A stretch of DNA of 29,154 bases from SVTX01 sp045585895 (GTDB lineage: Bacteria; Bacillota; Clostridia; Oscillospirales; CAG-272), in assembly GCA_045585895.1 (NCBI GenBank), contig JAZMZI010000062.1, positions 1 to 29,154 on the forward strand. Reading direction: 5' to 3'. The position numbers and the translations under genes were made by a program. The notes beneath the pieces are model-generated. The model made no database searches and was not told the origin of the DNA. It saw nothing but the letters and a program-made list of their open reading frames with translations. Below, in pieces: positions 9,491 through 17,131 of this stretch (position 1 is its first letter; each line of letters opens with the position of its first letter).

Positions 9491-10501
9491 ATGAACAGAA
9501 ATATTGATAAATTGCTTTATTACGTCGAAAAGACCGTCAAGGAGCACGAGCTTGAGACGGGAAAATACGCTCGCTGGATGATCCAGGACGCAAAGGGCAG
9601 CCGTGACCTCGGCTCAAGCGAATACGGATGCGCCGACGCAGCGAATATTCTTTACACCATCGGCAAATTCCCCCGCGATCTCGCGGTAAGATCCGCTTGC
9701 ATTGCCGAGCTTCAGAGCTTTCAGAAGGAGGACGGTCGCTTTGAGGAGCCTACCCACCACACGCTCCATACCACGGCGCACTGTGTTGCCGCCCTTGAGC
9801 TTTTTGATTCCGCTCCCCTGCTCCCTCTTACTTATCATTTAGAAAACTTCGGCACGATAGAAAAGTCGCTTGCTTTCCTTGAAGGTCTCGGCTGGGATTG
9901 GCACCCTTGGGATATGTCCCATCAGGGCGCGGGCTACTATGCGGCAATGGCGCTCTGCTGTGATATGCCTATGGAGTGGCACGACGCGTATTTTGATTGG
10001 CTCGCCGCAAACGTGGATCAGAAGACGGGTATCGGTCGTGAGGGCGCGCATAACGGCAAGCGATCCATGATACACCATCTTGCAGGCTGGTTCCACTATA
10101 TGTTCAACCACATCTACGCTCACCGTCCTATGCCTAACGCGGAAAAGGCGGTGGACACTATGATTTGGTACTATGAAAACGATCTGCGCTATTGCAAGGG
10201 ACACCCTTTCGGCAAAATTATGGGATTTGCCGAGATAGATTGGGTATTTATACTCAACCGCGCGTCTATGCAGACGGGACACCGCCGCGAGGAAGCCAAG
10301 GCGCTTATCCGCGAGTTTGCAGACAAGTATCTTGATTTCCTTGAAGCCGACATTGAGACCGCCTACAAGACCCGTTTCGACGATCTCCACATGCTCTTCG
10401 GAGCCATGTGCGCCGTTGCCGAGATGCAGATTGCTCTCCCCGGCGAGATCAAGTCTACGATCCCCCTCAAAAATGTTCTCGACAGAAGGCCTTTCATTTA
10501 A
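9491..10501 (+). CDS. Unrecognised His-rich protein, predicted alpha/alpha toroid (copy A)
   Basis: A 336-aa protein with no signal peptide, so cytoplasmic. I do not recognise the family. Regularly spaced helices and the segment LQSFQKEDGRFEEPTHHTLH resemble the repeat style of terpenoid-cyclase or sugar-hydrolase alpha/alpha barrels. Conserved, possibly catalytic features shared with the next gene are THHTLHTTAH, SHQGAG, WHDAYF, WFHYMFNHIYAHRP and NRASMQTGHRREEAK. The reading frame is open further upstream, but GGAGGTG at 9478-9484 sits six bases before ATG at 9491, and the paralogue starts at the same point. It is the first gene after the activator-type promoter and is followed 18 bases later by copy B. 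A role on uronate or rhamnose oligosaccharides is inferred only from shared regulation with kduI. Confidence 0.85.
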   Translation: MNRNIDKLLYYVEKTVKEHELETGKYARWMIQDAKGSRDLGSSEYGCADAANILYTIGKFPRDLAVRSACIAELQSFQKEDGRFEEPTHHTLHTTAHCVAALELFDSAPLLPLTYHLENFGTIEKSLAFLEGLGWDWHPWDMSHQGAGYYAAMALCCDMPMEWHDAYFDWLAANVDQKTGIGREGAHNGKRSMIHHLAGWFHYMFNHIYAHRPMPNAEKAVDTMIWYYENDLRYCKGHPFGKIMGFAEIDWVFILNRASMQTGHRREEAKALIREFADKYLDFLEADIETAYKTRFDDLHMLFGAMCAVAEMQIALPGEIKSTIPLKNVLDRRPFI

Positions 10502-10519
10502 TATATAACGGAGACTGCT

Positions 10520-11527
10520 ATGAAGACTTACAATCTTGACAAGATAGTACATTATGTACTCAAGGCAATTGAGGAGCGCAGACTTGCACCCGGCACATAC
10601 GTCCGCTGGCACATTCAGAATAGCTGGGGCGGAAGAAATATGGGTATCAACGAGTACGGTTGCGCCGACGCGGCAAATATGCTTTACACACTCGGATACT
10701 TTCCGAGAGACCCAGAGGAGAGAGCCTGCTTCGTCCGCGTTTTACAGAGTATGCAAAAGCACGACGGTCGCTTTGAGGAAGCAACACATCACACTCTTCA
10801 CACCACGGCGCATTGCATCTCTGCCCTCGAGCTTTTCGACGCGGCGCCCGCTCGTCCTCTGACCTACCATATGGAGAATTTCGGCACCCCCGAAAAGGTA
10901 GTGGAATTTCTTGAGACAAGAGATTGGTCGGGCGACCCTTGGGATCAGTCCCATCAAGGTGCGGGCTTTTACGCCGCAATGGCTCTGACCTGCGATATGC
11001 CGCTTGAGTGGCACGACGCTTATTTCAATTGGCTTGCGGAGCACGTTGACAAAGCGACGGGAATCGGTCTTGAAGGCGCCCACGACGGCAAAAAGCCTAT
11101 GATGCACCACCTTGCAGGTTGGTTCCATTATATGTTCAACCACATCTACGCTCACCGTCCCTTCCCCAACGCCGAGAAAACGGTGGACACGATGATCGAG
11201 TATTACGACAGCTCGCTTAAAACCGTTTCGGGCTTTGGCGGATCGGTCGGTTTCTCCGAGATCGATTGGCTCTTCCTGCTTAACAGAGCTTCAATGCAGA
11301 CGGGTCACCGCCGCGAGGAGGCTAAGGAGCGCATACGAGATTTCGCGTCAAAATATATCCCTTATCTTGAGGATGATATTGAAAAAGTATACAGCGTCAA
11401 GTTTGACGACCTTCACGCCACCTTCGGCATGACCTGCGCTCTCGCAGAGCTTCAGATCGCGCTCCCAGGCGAGATCAAGGCGACAAGACCATTGAAAAAC
11501 GTAATGGACAGAAGACCCTTTATTTGA
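10520..11527 (+). CDS. Unrecognised His-rich protein, predicted alpha/alpha toroid (copy B)
   Basis: A 335-aa tandem paralogue of the preceding gene, alignable end to end and by eye about two thirds identical. Both share YGCADAAN, THHTLHTTAHC, DPWD/HPWD then SHQGAG, EWHDAYF, AGWFHYMFNHIYAHRP, EIDW, NRASMQTGHRREEAK and the C-terminal DRRPFI. Differences cluster in the N-terminal 60 residues and around 225-235, as expected for diverged substrate specificity. No signal peptide is present. GGAG lies six bases before ATG, and the 18-base gap puts it in the same operon as copy A. The MITE-like element begins 19 bases after its stop. The function is unknown; the fold prediction is by eye only. Confidence 0.85.
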   Translation: MKTYNLDKIVHYVLKAIEERRLAPGTYVRWHIQNSWGGRNMGINEYGCADAANMLYTLGYFPRDPEERACFVRVLQSMQKHDGRFEEATHHTLHTTAHCISALELFDAAPARPLTYHMENFGTPEKVVEFLETRDWSGDPWDQSHQGAGFYAAMALTCDMPLEWHDAYFNWLAEHVDKATGIGLEGAHDGKKPMMHHLAGWFHYMFNHIYAHRPFPNAEKTVDTMIEYYDSSLKTVSGFGGSVGFSEIDWLFLLNRASMQTGHRREEAKERIRDFASKYIPYLEDDIEKVYSVKFDDLHATFGMTCALAELQIALPGEIKATRPLKNVMDRRPFI

Positions 11528-11545
11528 TATGTTGATATGATAACA

Positions 11546-11767
11546 GTGGCTGCTTCATTTAGCGTAGAACAAAAGCCACTTTTAAAAGCAAGGACAAAAA
11601 ATAACTAAAAAATATAGTATTGTTCTTTAAAATGTCGAAATCCGTCGAAAAATCGACGGATTTCTTCATTTTTATGTGGCTTTTTAGCCGTTTTAAGCCG
11701 CTCTGGCGTACTCCTATACGGCGACGTTCGTCTCAAAACGGCTTCTGCATCTAACTGAGACAGTCCC
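11546..11767. repeat. MITE-like intergenic element, copy 1
   Basis: A 222-bp non-coding element with imperfect terminal inverted repeats, GTGGCTGCTTCA at the left and TGAGACAGTCCC at the right. Inside are nested inverted repeats: AAAAGCCAC (11571-11579) with GTGGCTTTT (11676-11684), and a perfect 12-bp hairpin GAAATCCGTCGA / TCGACGGATTTC (11637-11664, loop AAAA). It is clearly homologous to 24698-24920. Copy 1 has drifted more at its ends. The remaining 55 bases to the AraC gene repeat part of the inner motif (TTTATGTGGCTTTTT) and hold nothing else I can name. Confidence 0.8.
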
Positions 11768-11822
11768 TTTCTAATTTTATGTGGCTTTTTAACTACATCT
11801 AAATCACGCAGCCTCAGCATTT

Positions 11823-12680
11823 TTATGAATTTTCAGATGCTGAACGGTATTTTCCCGGGGTCACGCCCACGTTTTTCTTGAAAACGCGGATAAAACCCGA
11901 ATAATCGCCAAAGCCGCAGAGCATTGCCGTCTCGGTAACTCCCCTGCCTGCCGCAAGCATCTTTTTTGCCTCGGTTATACGTTTTGAGGTAATGTACTTA
12001 GCCACGGTGGTTCCGCAATGCTCTGAGAAAAGTCTGCAGAGCTGATTGACCGAAAGATAGCTTGCCTTTGCGACACTTTCAAGAGTCATTGGCTCGCTGT
12101 AATTCTTATTTATGTAGTCAATAGCGAGATTTACGGCGGTGTGGCTTCTTGAGCGGCTGTCGCCTCCCTCGCGATCGATAATAGCTCGGTTTATGTTTAC
12201 CAGTATCTCCGCCATTATGCCGCGTTTAATGACGTCGTCGCCGTATTCCCCTTCCGTTTCAAGTGTTTTCAGACTTTCAAGCAGATCTGCGGCTTCGCTG
12301 TCAGAAAGGTGAACCCGATGGTCGAAGCCGTGCTTATGTGGATAAAATCCCTTTGACAGATCGGTCTCACGGGTTGAGCAATTGTGTAAAAACTCGGGAC
12401 TGATCTGGAAAACGTAGCGACGGAAGCTTTTGTCCTCGGCATACGTGATCTTATGCGCCTCGTACTGATTTATGATAAAAAGATCGTTGTCGTTTACGTC
12501 GTAGATCTGTCCGCCGATGAGAAAGCTCTTGCCTCCCGATATACAGAAAAAGACCTCGCAGCAATCGTGAATATGTATATTGGGATTGGGATTTCGCTCC
12601 TCGGAATAATAGACACCGAAGCTTGCATTTTCACAAGCATTGGCTATGGCTCCCGAGCAGCTTTCAAATACGCATTTCAT
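11823..12680 (-). CDS. AraC-family regulator with N-terminal cupin domain
   Basis: A 285-aa regulator. Residues about 25-110 form a cupin-type sugar-sensing domain (HIHDCCEVFFCISGG, then INQYEAHKI). Residues about 180-280 form the AraC double helix-turn-helix, with LESVAKASYLSVNQLCRLF and the second signature TAMLCGFGDYSGFIRVFKK followed by GVTPGKYR. The family typically activates glycan-utilisation operons when an oligosaccharide or monosaccharide binds. It is divergent from the kduI operon and sits between the two transcription units that share the 21-bp direct-repeat module, so it is the best candidate to bind that module (inference). The ribosome site is weak (a purine-rich run before ATG at 12680). 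I did not find a convincing promoter in the 70 bases upstream. Confidence 0.88.
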   Translation of the reverse strand: MKCVFESCSGAIANACENASFGVYYSEERNPNPNIHIHDCCEVFFCISGGKSFLIGGQIYDVNDNDLFIINQYEAHKITYAEDKSFRRYVFQISPEFLHNCSTRETDLSKGFYPHKHGFDHRVHLSDSEAADLLESLKTLETEGEYGDDVIKRGIMAEILVNINRAIIDREGGDSRSRSHTAVNLAIDYINKNYSEPMTLESVAKASYLSVNQLCRLFSEHCGTTVAKYITSKRITEAKKMLAAGRGVTETAMLCGFGDYSGFIRVFKKNVGVTPGKYRSASENS

Positions 12681-12750
12681 TTTGTTTCTCTCTTTCTTTT
12701 TGGTATTACAAATTGCAATTTATCGATGAGTTTAGTGGCGAAGCCTGCTT

Positions 12751-13110
12751 AAAAAGTTTTGCTCGAGCTTTTTCAAAAAGCTCGTCGGAGCCGCCGCGAT
12801 CGGCGGTCGCGCTCGCAAGCGCGAAACCTCCTTTTCGGCGTGTTCTTTTTTGCTAAGCTTTTTTCTTTGCGCCTCTGGTCTCAAAGAAAAAAGCGGACTA
12901 TCGATTTAGATATGCAATGTGGGTTTTGTCTTTCTACACAAATCATTTCTTGCTCGTTTCTCCGCTTTTTCTTTTGGCAGAAGAAGCGCAAAAGAAAAAG
13001 CTTAGCAAAAAGAAAAGCGCGCAAAAGAGATTTCGCCGCGTGCGCGCGGCGACCAACGCTCCGCGCGTTGGATCGGCGGTCGCTTTTTGGAAAAAGCGAC
13101 GTAAAAACTT
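12751..13110. repeat. Long nested palindromic element (about 360 bp)
   Basis: Almost the entire stretch pairs with itself. The outer arms contain the perfect hairpins CGAGCTTTTTCAAAAAGCTC (12764 on) and GTCGCTTTTTGGAAAAAGCG (13079 on), which also match each other as inverted copies. Middle arms TTGCTAAGCTTTTTTCTTTG (about 12850) and its reverse counterpart (GCGCAAAAGAAAAAGCTTAG, 12986 on) pair, as do AGAAAAAAGCGGA and TCCGCTTTTTCTTTT. The unpaired centre is about 12899-12960. Open frames across it are low-complexity K/R-rich and are not genes. It looks like a non-autonomous palindromic mobile repeat. The whole 12681-13315 gap otherwise contains only the promoter module at 13192. Confidence 0.75.
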
Positions 13111-13191
13111 TCAAACCGACAGCGCTCATCTCACCGACAAATCAAAATTTGAAACACTCGGTTGAGTTCATTTTAAAATTATAACACACAA

Positions 13192-13255
13192 TGGTGAGAA
13201 TTGCAACATTTTAGTTGAAATTTGACTGTTTTTTTGCAAAAATTTATGTTAAAAT
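13192..13255 (+). promoter_or_regulatory. Activator-type promoter module, copy 2 (kduI operon)
   Basis: TGGTGAGAATTGCAACATTT begins at 13192 and a related half-site, AGTTGAAATTTGAC, begins 21 bases later. TGCAAA lies at 13235-13240, then seven bases and GTTAAAAT with -10 TAAAAT at 13250-13255. All offsets equal those in the module at 9384-9447. TTGACT (13222-13227) is a fair -35 sequence but sits 22 bases from the -10, again suggesting activator dependence. AGGAGGT at 13303-13309 then precedes ATG at 13316. Confidence 0.7.
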
Positions 13256-13315
13256 GATAATTGAGGTATTTTATACTTTAATATATTTTAAAAAATAATA
13301 ATAGGAGGTACATAA

Positions 13316-14992
13316 ATGCTGAATTTACAGATCACCGACGCGCAAAAGAATCTCGTATTCGAGCGCTCGGGTATGGCGATCTCTGACACCTACGTAGGTA
13401 AGCTTGATGCCGGTTACAATATTCACGTCTCCCTTCAGAACTGTGAATTTATCGCGGTCAAGCTCGATCCTACTCTCAAGGAGAGCATAATCTGGGTTCC
13501 CAATAAGAGCTTTGATTTCGTCATCCCCGCCGCAAACGTACTGAGAACCTGCTACGCGCCAGGTACTTTTTCGGGTGAGGAGCATCCCATCTCTGTCCGC
13601 GAGCCCGAGGACGAGGAGATATACGCTTACCGCGAAATATCCCTCAACTCTCACGACCTTCGCGGCAAGAGAAGAGCTTATCCCCACGCAACGGCAAACT
13701 TCGTCACCCGTGAGGAGCCCTGCTTCTACGAGCGCAACGCTATCGACGGTGCTATCAACAATCAGGGGCACGGAGGCTACCCTTACCACTCCTGGGCGGG
13801 CGGTGCGAGAGAGGACATCGAATGGACTATCGACTTCGGTCGCGACGTTGAGGTAGACAAGCTGGTCTTTTTCCTTCGCGCAGACTTCGCTCACGATCCC
13901 ATTACGGGTATTCCCCACGACTCTTACTGGAAGAACATCGACATCGAGTTCTCCGACGGCGAGGTCATTCACGGTGAATTCTCTATGGACAATACCGATC
14001 TCAATCCCGCTAATTCGACGGGGATCTCAATCGAATTCGAGAAAAAGGTGACTCGCACAATTCACTTATTCAATTTCAGACAGGTTACCGAGGTGCTTTC
14101 CTTTGCGGCTCTCACGCAATTCCAGGCACACGGAACGTATATTAAGGAGGATTTAAGTAAAATGGAAGTAAGACAGGCAGCAAACGCTAAAGACGTAAAG
14201 CACTACACAACCGAGAGACTTCGCGAGGAGTTCCACATCGCAAACCTTTTCACCAAGGACAACATCAGAATGGTATACAGCCACATCGACCGCATCATCA
14301 CCGCAGGTCTTATGCCCGTAAGAGCTACTCTTAAGCTCGAGGCAGGCAAGGAGCTTGCTGCGGCATACTTCCTTGAGAGACGTGAGATGGGTTGTATCAA
14401 CGTAGGCGGCAAGGGTATCATCACCGTTGACGGCGTTGAGTACGAAATGAACCCCAGAGACGGTATCTATATCGGTATGGGCAACAAGGATATCACCTTC
14501 AGAAGCTGTGACGAGAATAACCCCGCAAAGTTCTACGTAAGCTCCTGCCCCGCTCACACCACCTATCCTATCGTTAAGATAGACATCGAAAAGGCGGCTA
14601 AGCGTCCTCTCGGAACCGTTGAGGATTGCAACAAGAGAGTTATCAACCAGTACATACATCCCTCGGTTCTCAAGACCTGCCAGCTCTCTATGGGTCTTAC
14701 TCAGCTCGATCCCGGCTCCAACTGGAACACCATGCCCAGCCACACCCACGACAGACGTATGGAGGTTTATTTCTACTTCGATATGGGCGAGAACGACGTC
14801 GTATTCCACATGATGGGCGAGCCCACCGAGACCCGCCACATTATCATGCACAACGAGGAGGCAGTTATTTCTCCCTCTTGGTCTATTCACTCCGGTGTTG
14901 GCACCAAGAACTACTCCTTCATCTGGGCTATGTGCGGCGAAAATCAGGACTTCGACGATATGGACCACATCCAGACTAAAGATCTGCTTTAA
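13316..14992 (+). CDS. kduI: F5/8-type-C-like domain fused to 5-keto-4-deoxyuronate isomerase (KduI)
   Basis: A 558-aa two-domain protein. Residues 283-558 are a complete KduI (4-deoxy-L-threo-5-hexosulose-uronate ketol-isomerase, EC 5.3.1.17). The zinc ligands are H476, H478, E483 and H525, with the same 2/5/42 spacing as H196, H198, E203 and H245 of E. coli KduI. It also has VYSHIDRII, YFLERREMG and SWSIHSG. Residues 1-281 look like a galactose-binding/F5-8 type C beta-sandwich (NAIDGAINNQGHGGYPYHSW, then WTIDFGRDVEVDKLVFFLRA). There is no signal peptide, so it acts in the cytoplasm. KduI interconverts 5-keto-4-deoxyuronate and 3-deoxy-2,5-hexodiulosonate, feeding KduD. A good internal ribosome site and in-frame ATG at 14162 would also yield a normal-length 276-aa KduI. 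First gene of the operon. Confidence 0.93.
   Translation: MLNLQITDAQKNLVFERSGMAISDTYVGKLDAGYNIHVSLQNCEFIAVKLDPTLKESIIWVPNKSFDFVIPAANVLRTCYAPGTFSGEEHPISVREPEDEEIYAYREISLNSHDLRGKRRAYPHATANFVTREEPCFYERNAIDGAINNQGHGGYPYHSWAGGAREDIEWTIDFGRDVEVDKLVFFLRADFAHDPITGIPHDSYWKNIDIEFSDGEVIHGEFSMDNTDLNPANSTGISIEFEKKVTRTIHLFNFRQVTEVLSFAALTQFQAHGTYIKEDLSKMEVRQAANAKDVKHYTTERLREEFHIANLFTKDNIRMVYSHIDRIITAGLMPVRATLKLEAGKELAAAYFLERREMGCINVGGKGIITVDGVEYEMNPRDGIYIGMGNKDITFRSCDENNPAKFYVSSCPAHTTYPIVKIDIEKAAKRPLGTVEDCNKRVINQYIHPSVLKTCQLSMGLTQLDPGSNWNTMPSHTHDRRMEVYFYFDMGENDVVFHMMGEPTETRHIIMHNEEAVISPSWSIHSGVGTKNYSFIWAMCGENQDFDDMDHIQTKDLL
14144..14164 (+). promoter_or_regulatory. Internal ribosome binding site and start for stand-alone KduI
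   Basis: AAGGAGG (14144-14150) lies 11 bases before an in-frame ATG (14162), exactly where KduI homologues begin (MEVRQAANAKDVKHY). There is no stop codon between the two domains. The site suggests that two separate genes fused recently or that both long and short products are made. Confidence 0.6.
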
Positions 14993-14998
14993 AAAGAT

Positions 14999-17104
14999 AT
15001 GAGAAGGCTTAATAATTTCAAAAGAATTATCGCTTTCGCGCTTGTGGGTCTTCTGGTCGTTTCTGTAGCTTCGTGTATGCCCGCCGATACCGATTCGGAA
15101 AGCACGAATGGTATAAATACCTCCACCACAGAAGGCGGTACTGATAAAGAAACCGATAGCAACACCTCAAATAAAGCAGAGAGTAATTCCTCTGCTTCAG
15201 AAAGTGAAAGCTTAGATATTAACGAGAGCGAAGGATCAAGCGGCAGTGCAACCACTGACACATCTGACTCCGAGAGTCACGACTCTACCGACGGTGATAC
15301 GGGCGACTCATCGACCTCTGAGAGCCAAGACTCTACCGACAGCGAGATCGGTGACTCATCGGTCTCCGAGAGTCACGACTCTACCGACGGCGAAACGGGC
15401 GACTCATCAACCTCCGAGAGCCAAGACTCTACCGACAGAGGAACGGATGACAGCACTGCCACAGAGGGCGGAGAAACAACAACTCACCCTACCGAAGAAA
15501 CTACTGCCCAGGGAGGCGGAAACGTGGAAATCACTTATGAAACTATAACTATAAAATCAAATACGGATACGTCCACTATACTCAAGAACGGTTCGATTCT
15601 GAAAATCAATTGCGCCTACGCTTGTGTAGAAGGCATTAAGGAAAAAAGCTTCTCCGACGGTCTTCTTCCCTACGAAAACGACGGAAACATTATGATCCCC
15701 GTAAGCTTTTTGAACGAAAAGCTTGGTCTTAATATTCCCGATCCCACAGGAGTTGGCAACCGATGCGTTGATGCCAACGAAATCTATAAGTACGGCGCAT
15801 GCGTTTTCTACGATCAAGATCTCGGAATTGCCGTACTGACCGACAAGCAATTGAAATTTATTGACGGCAGTCTTATGTCGGAATTTGCACACGACGCGAG
15901 CAATCTTTTCGTTTCGGGAATCAACGCTCCGTCTGCGGCAATGACGGGCAACCGTCCCGTTCTCTTCGATACCGACGAGATGCTTGCTTATTCAAAGGAA
16001 ATGGCTGACGCGGGCATTGAGCCTTGGGCAAGCTCGTGGCGTACCACTCTTGCCAAGGCGGACGCTGATTTGATATTCGGTGCTAAGCCTTATACCGACT
16101 CAAACTGTCAGGAATACCGTTTTGCCGCTTGCAATGATTTTATAAACGCAAGATATCTTGCATTGGCTTATTACAACACTCAGGATACGAAGTATCTTGA
16201 CGCTGCCTTAAGCTTCCTCAAAACCTACGCCGAAAGCGATCCCATGCTTGGTACGGGTGAACATCTTGACTACAGCGCGGCAAAGATAAACGGCAAATCC
16301 GACATCGGACTTAACGTAGGTCTTCCCCTCACCACTGCCTGTGAGGTCTACGCGCTTATCTATCCTTACGTAAGCGATGCCGATAAGACGATTATCGAAA
16401 ATTGGATCAGAATCGAGGCTGATCTTGTTATCGAAGGACACGAGTATTGGATAGTAAACGATTACTACGATCAGCAATACGGCAACAACCACCTCACCTG
16501 TCATCTTATGGCTATCATTTCTGCGGCGTACGTTCTTGAGGATGACGACCTTCTTTCCTACGCTATTAAGGGCACTGATACCAACCCCAAGTACTTCTCG
16601 GAAATGATCGAAAGCGCTATATTGATGTACGGCGACGATACGTGGGGCGGCGACCCCGGAGATCCCAATCCCGATTTTGACGACGGTGAGATCTACGACC
16701 GCTACAGAGTTGTCCAGCAAAAGGGCTTCGGATACGCTCTTTACCACCTTAAGTTCTTGACGCTTTGCGCCAACGTTCTTTATAACAACGGCGTAGACTA
16801 CTTTATCTTTTACGGCGAGAACGGCGAAAATCTCCTTCTCCCCTATCTCACCTACGCCGAGTATCTCCTCGACTACGAGAACATTACCGATAAGAACGGT
16901 ATTGCAACCGAGGGCTTCTACGAAGGAAGTCCCATAGATCTCGGAGACGCGCTTAATCTTTATCTTATCGGATATTATCACTATGAGGACGAGACTATAG
17001 CCGAAGTTATCACTAAGATCAACGATCTCGGAATTGGATTCAAGGACGTTGAGCTTTTCGGCAGCTCTACCGCTTATACTTACGGGAAAGTTATTCCCGA
17101 ATAA
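14999..17104 (+). CDS. Lipoprotein polysaccharide lyase (alginate-lyase-like)
   Basis: A 701-aa surface lipoprotein. The signal and lipobox are at residues 1-27 (IIAFALVGLLVVSVASC). Residues about 28-175 are an acidic Ser/Thr/Asp-rich linker with four 16-residue repeats. Residues about 185-290 resemble the copper-amine-oxidase N-terminal-like domain found on many Firmicute surface enzymes (IMIPVSFLNEKLGL). Residues about 310-701 look like an (alpha/alpha) toroid lyase of the alginate-lyase superfamily: WASSWR, FAACNDFINARYLALAYY and YGNNHLTCHLM, where the Asn-Asn-His is a likely catalytic site. It would cleave a uronate polysaccharide by beta-elimination outside the cell, giving unsaturated oligomers for GH88. 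Substrate is not determined. It starts six bases after the kduI stop with only a weak ribosome site, suggesting translational coupling. Confidence 0.75.
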   Translation: MRRLNNFKRIIAFALVGLLVVSVASCMPADTDSESTNGINTSTTEGGTDKETDSNTSNKAESNSSASESESLDINESEGSSGSATTDTSDSESHDSTDGDTGDSSTSESQDSTDSEIGDSSVSESHDSTDGETGDSSTSESQDSTDRGTDDSTATEGGETTTHPTEETTAQGGGNVEITYETITIKSNTDTSTILKNGSILKINCAYACVEGIKEKSFSDGLLPYENDGNIMIPVSFLNEKLGLNIPDPTGVGNRCVDANEIYKYGACVFYDQDLGIAVLTDKQLKFIDGSLMSEFAHDASNLFVSGINAPSAAMTGNRPVLFDTDEMLAYSKEMADAGIEPWASSWRTTLAKADADLIFGAKPYTDSNCQEYRFAACNDFINARYLALAYYNTQDTKYLDAALSFLKTYAESDPMLGTGEHLDYSAAKINGKSDIGLNVGLPLTTACEVYALIYPYVSDADKTIIENWIRIEADLVIEGHEYWIVNDYYDQQYGNNHLTCHLMAIISAAYVLEDDDLLSYAIKGTDTNPKYFSEMIESAILMYGDDTWGGDPGDPNPDFDDGEIYDRYRVVQQKGFGYALYHLKFLTLCANVLYNNGVDYFIFYGENGENLLLPYLTYAEYLLDYENITDKNGIATEGFYEGSPIDLGDALNLYLIGYYHYEDETIAEVITKINDLGIGFKDVELFGSSTAYTYGKVIPE
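15269..15460 (+). repeat. Four 48-bp tandem repeats coding for the lyase linker
   Basis: Four 16-residue units of the form SESxDSTDxxxGDSSx follow one another. They alternate H and Q at the fourth position (SESHDSTDGDTGDSST, SESQDSTDSEIGDSSV), so a 96-bp double unit has duplicated. The linker holds the catalytic part away from the cell surface. Confidence 0.85.
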
Positions 17105-17131
17105 ACATTACTTTTGAAAGGAAATAAAAAA

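Noticed and set aside
12759..13184. Overlapping open frames in the gap before kduI
   Set aside because: They lie within the nested palindrome, are Lys/Arg/Ser-rich and low in complexity, and appear on both strands because the DNA is self-complementary.
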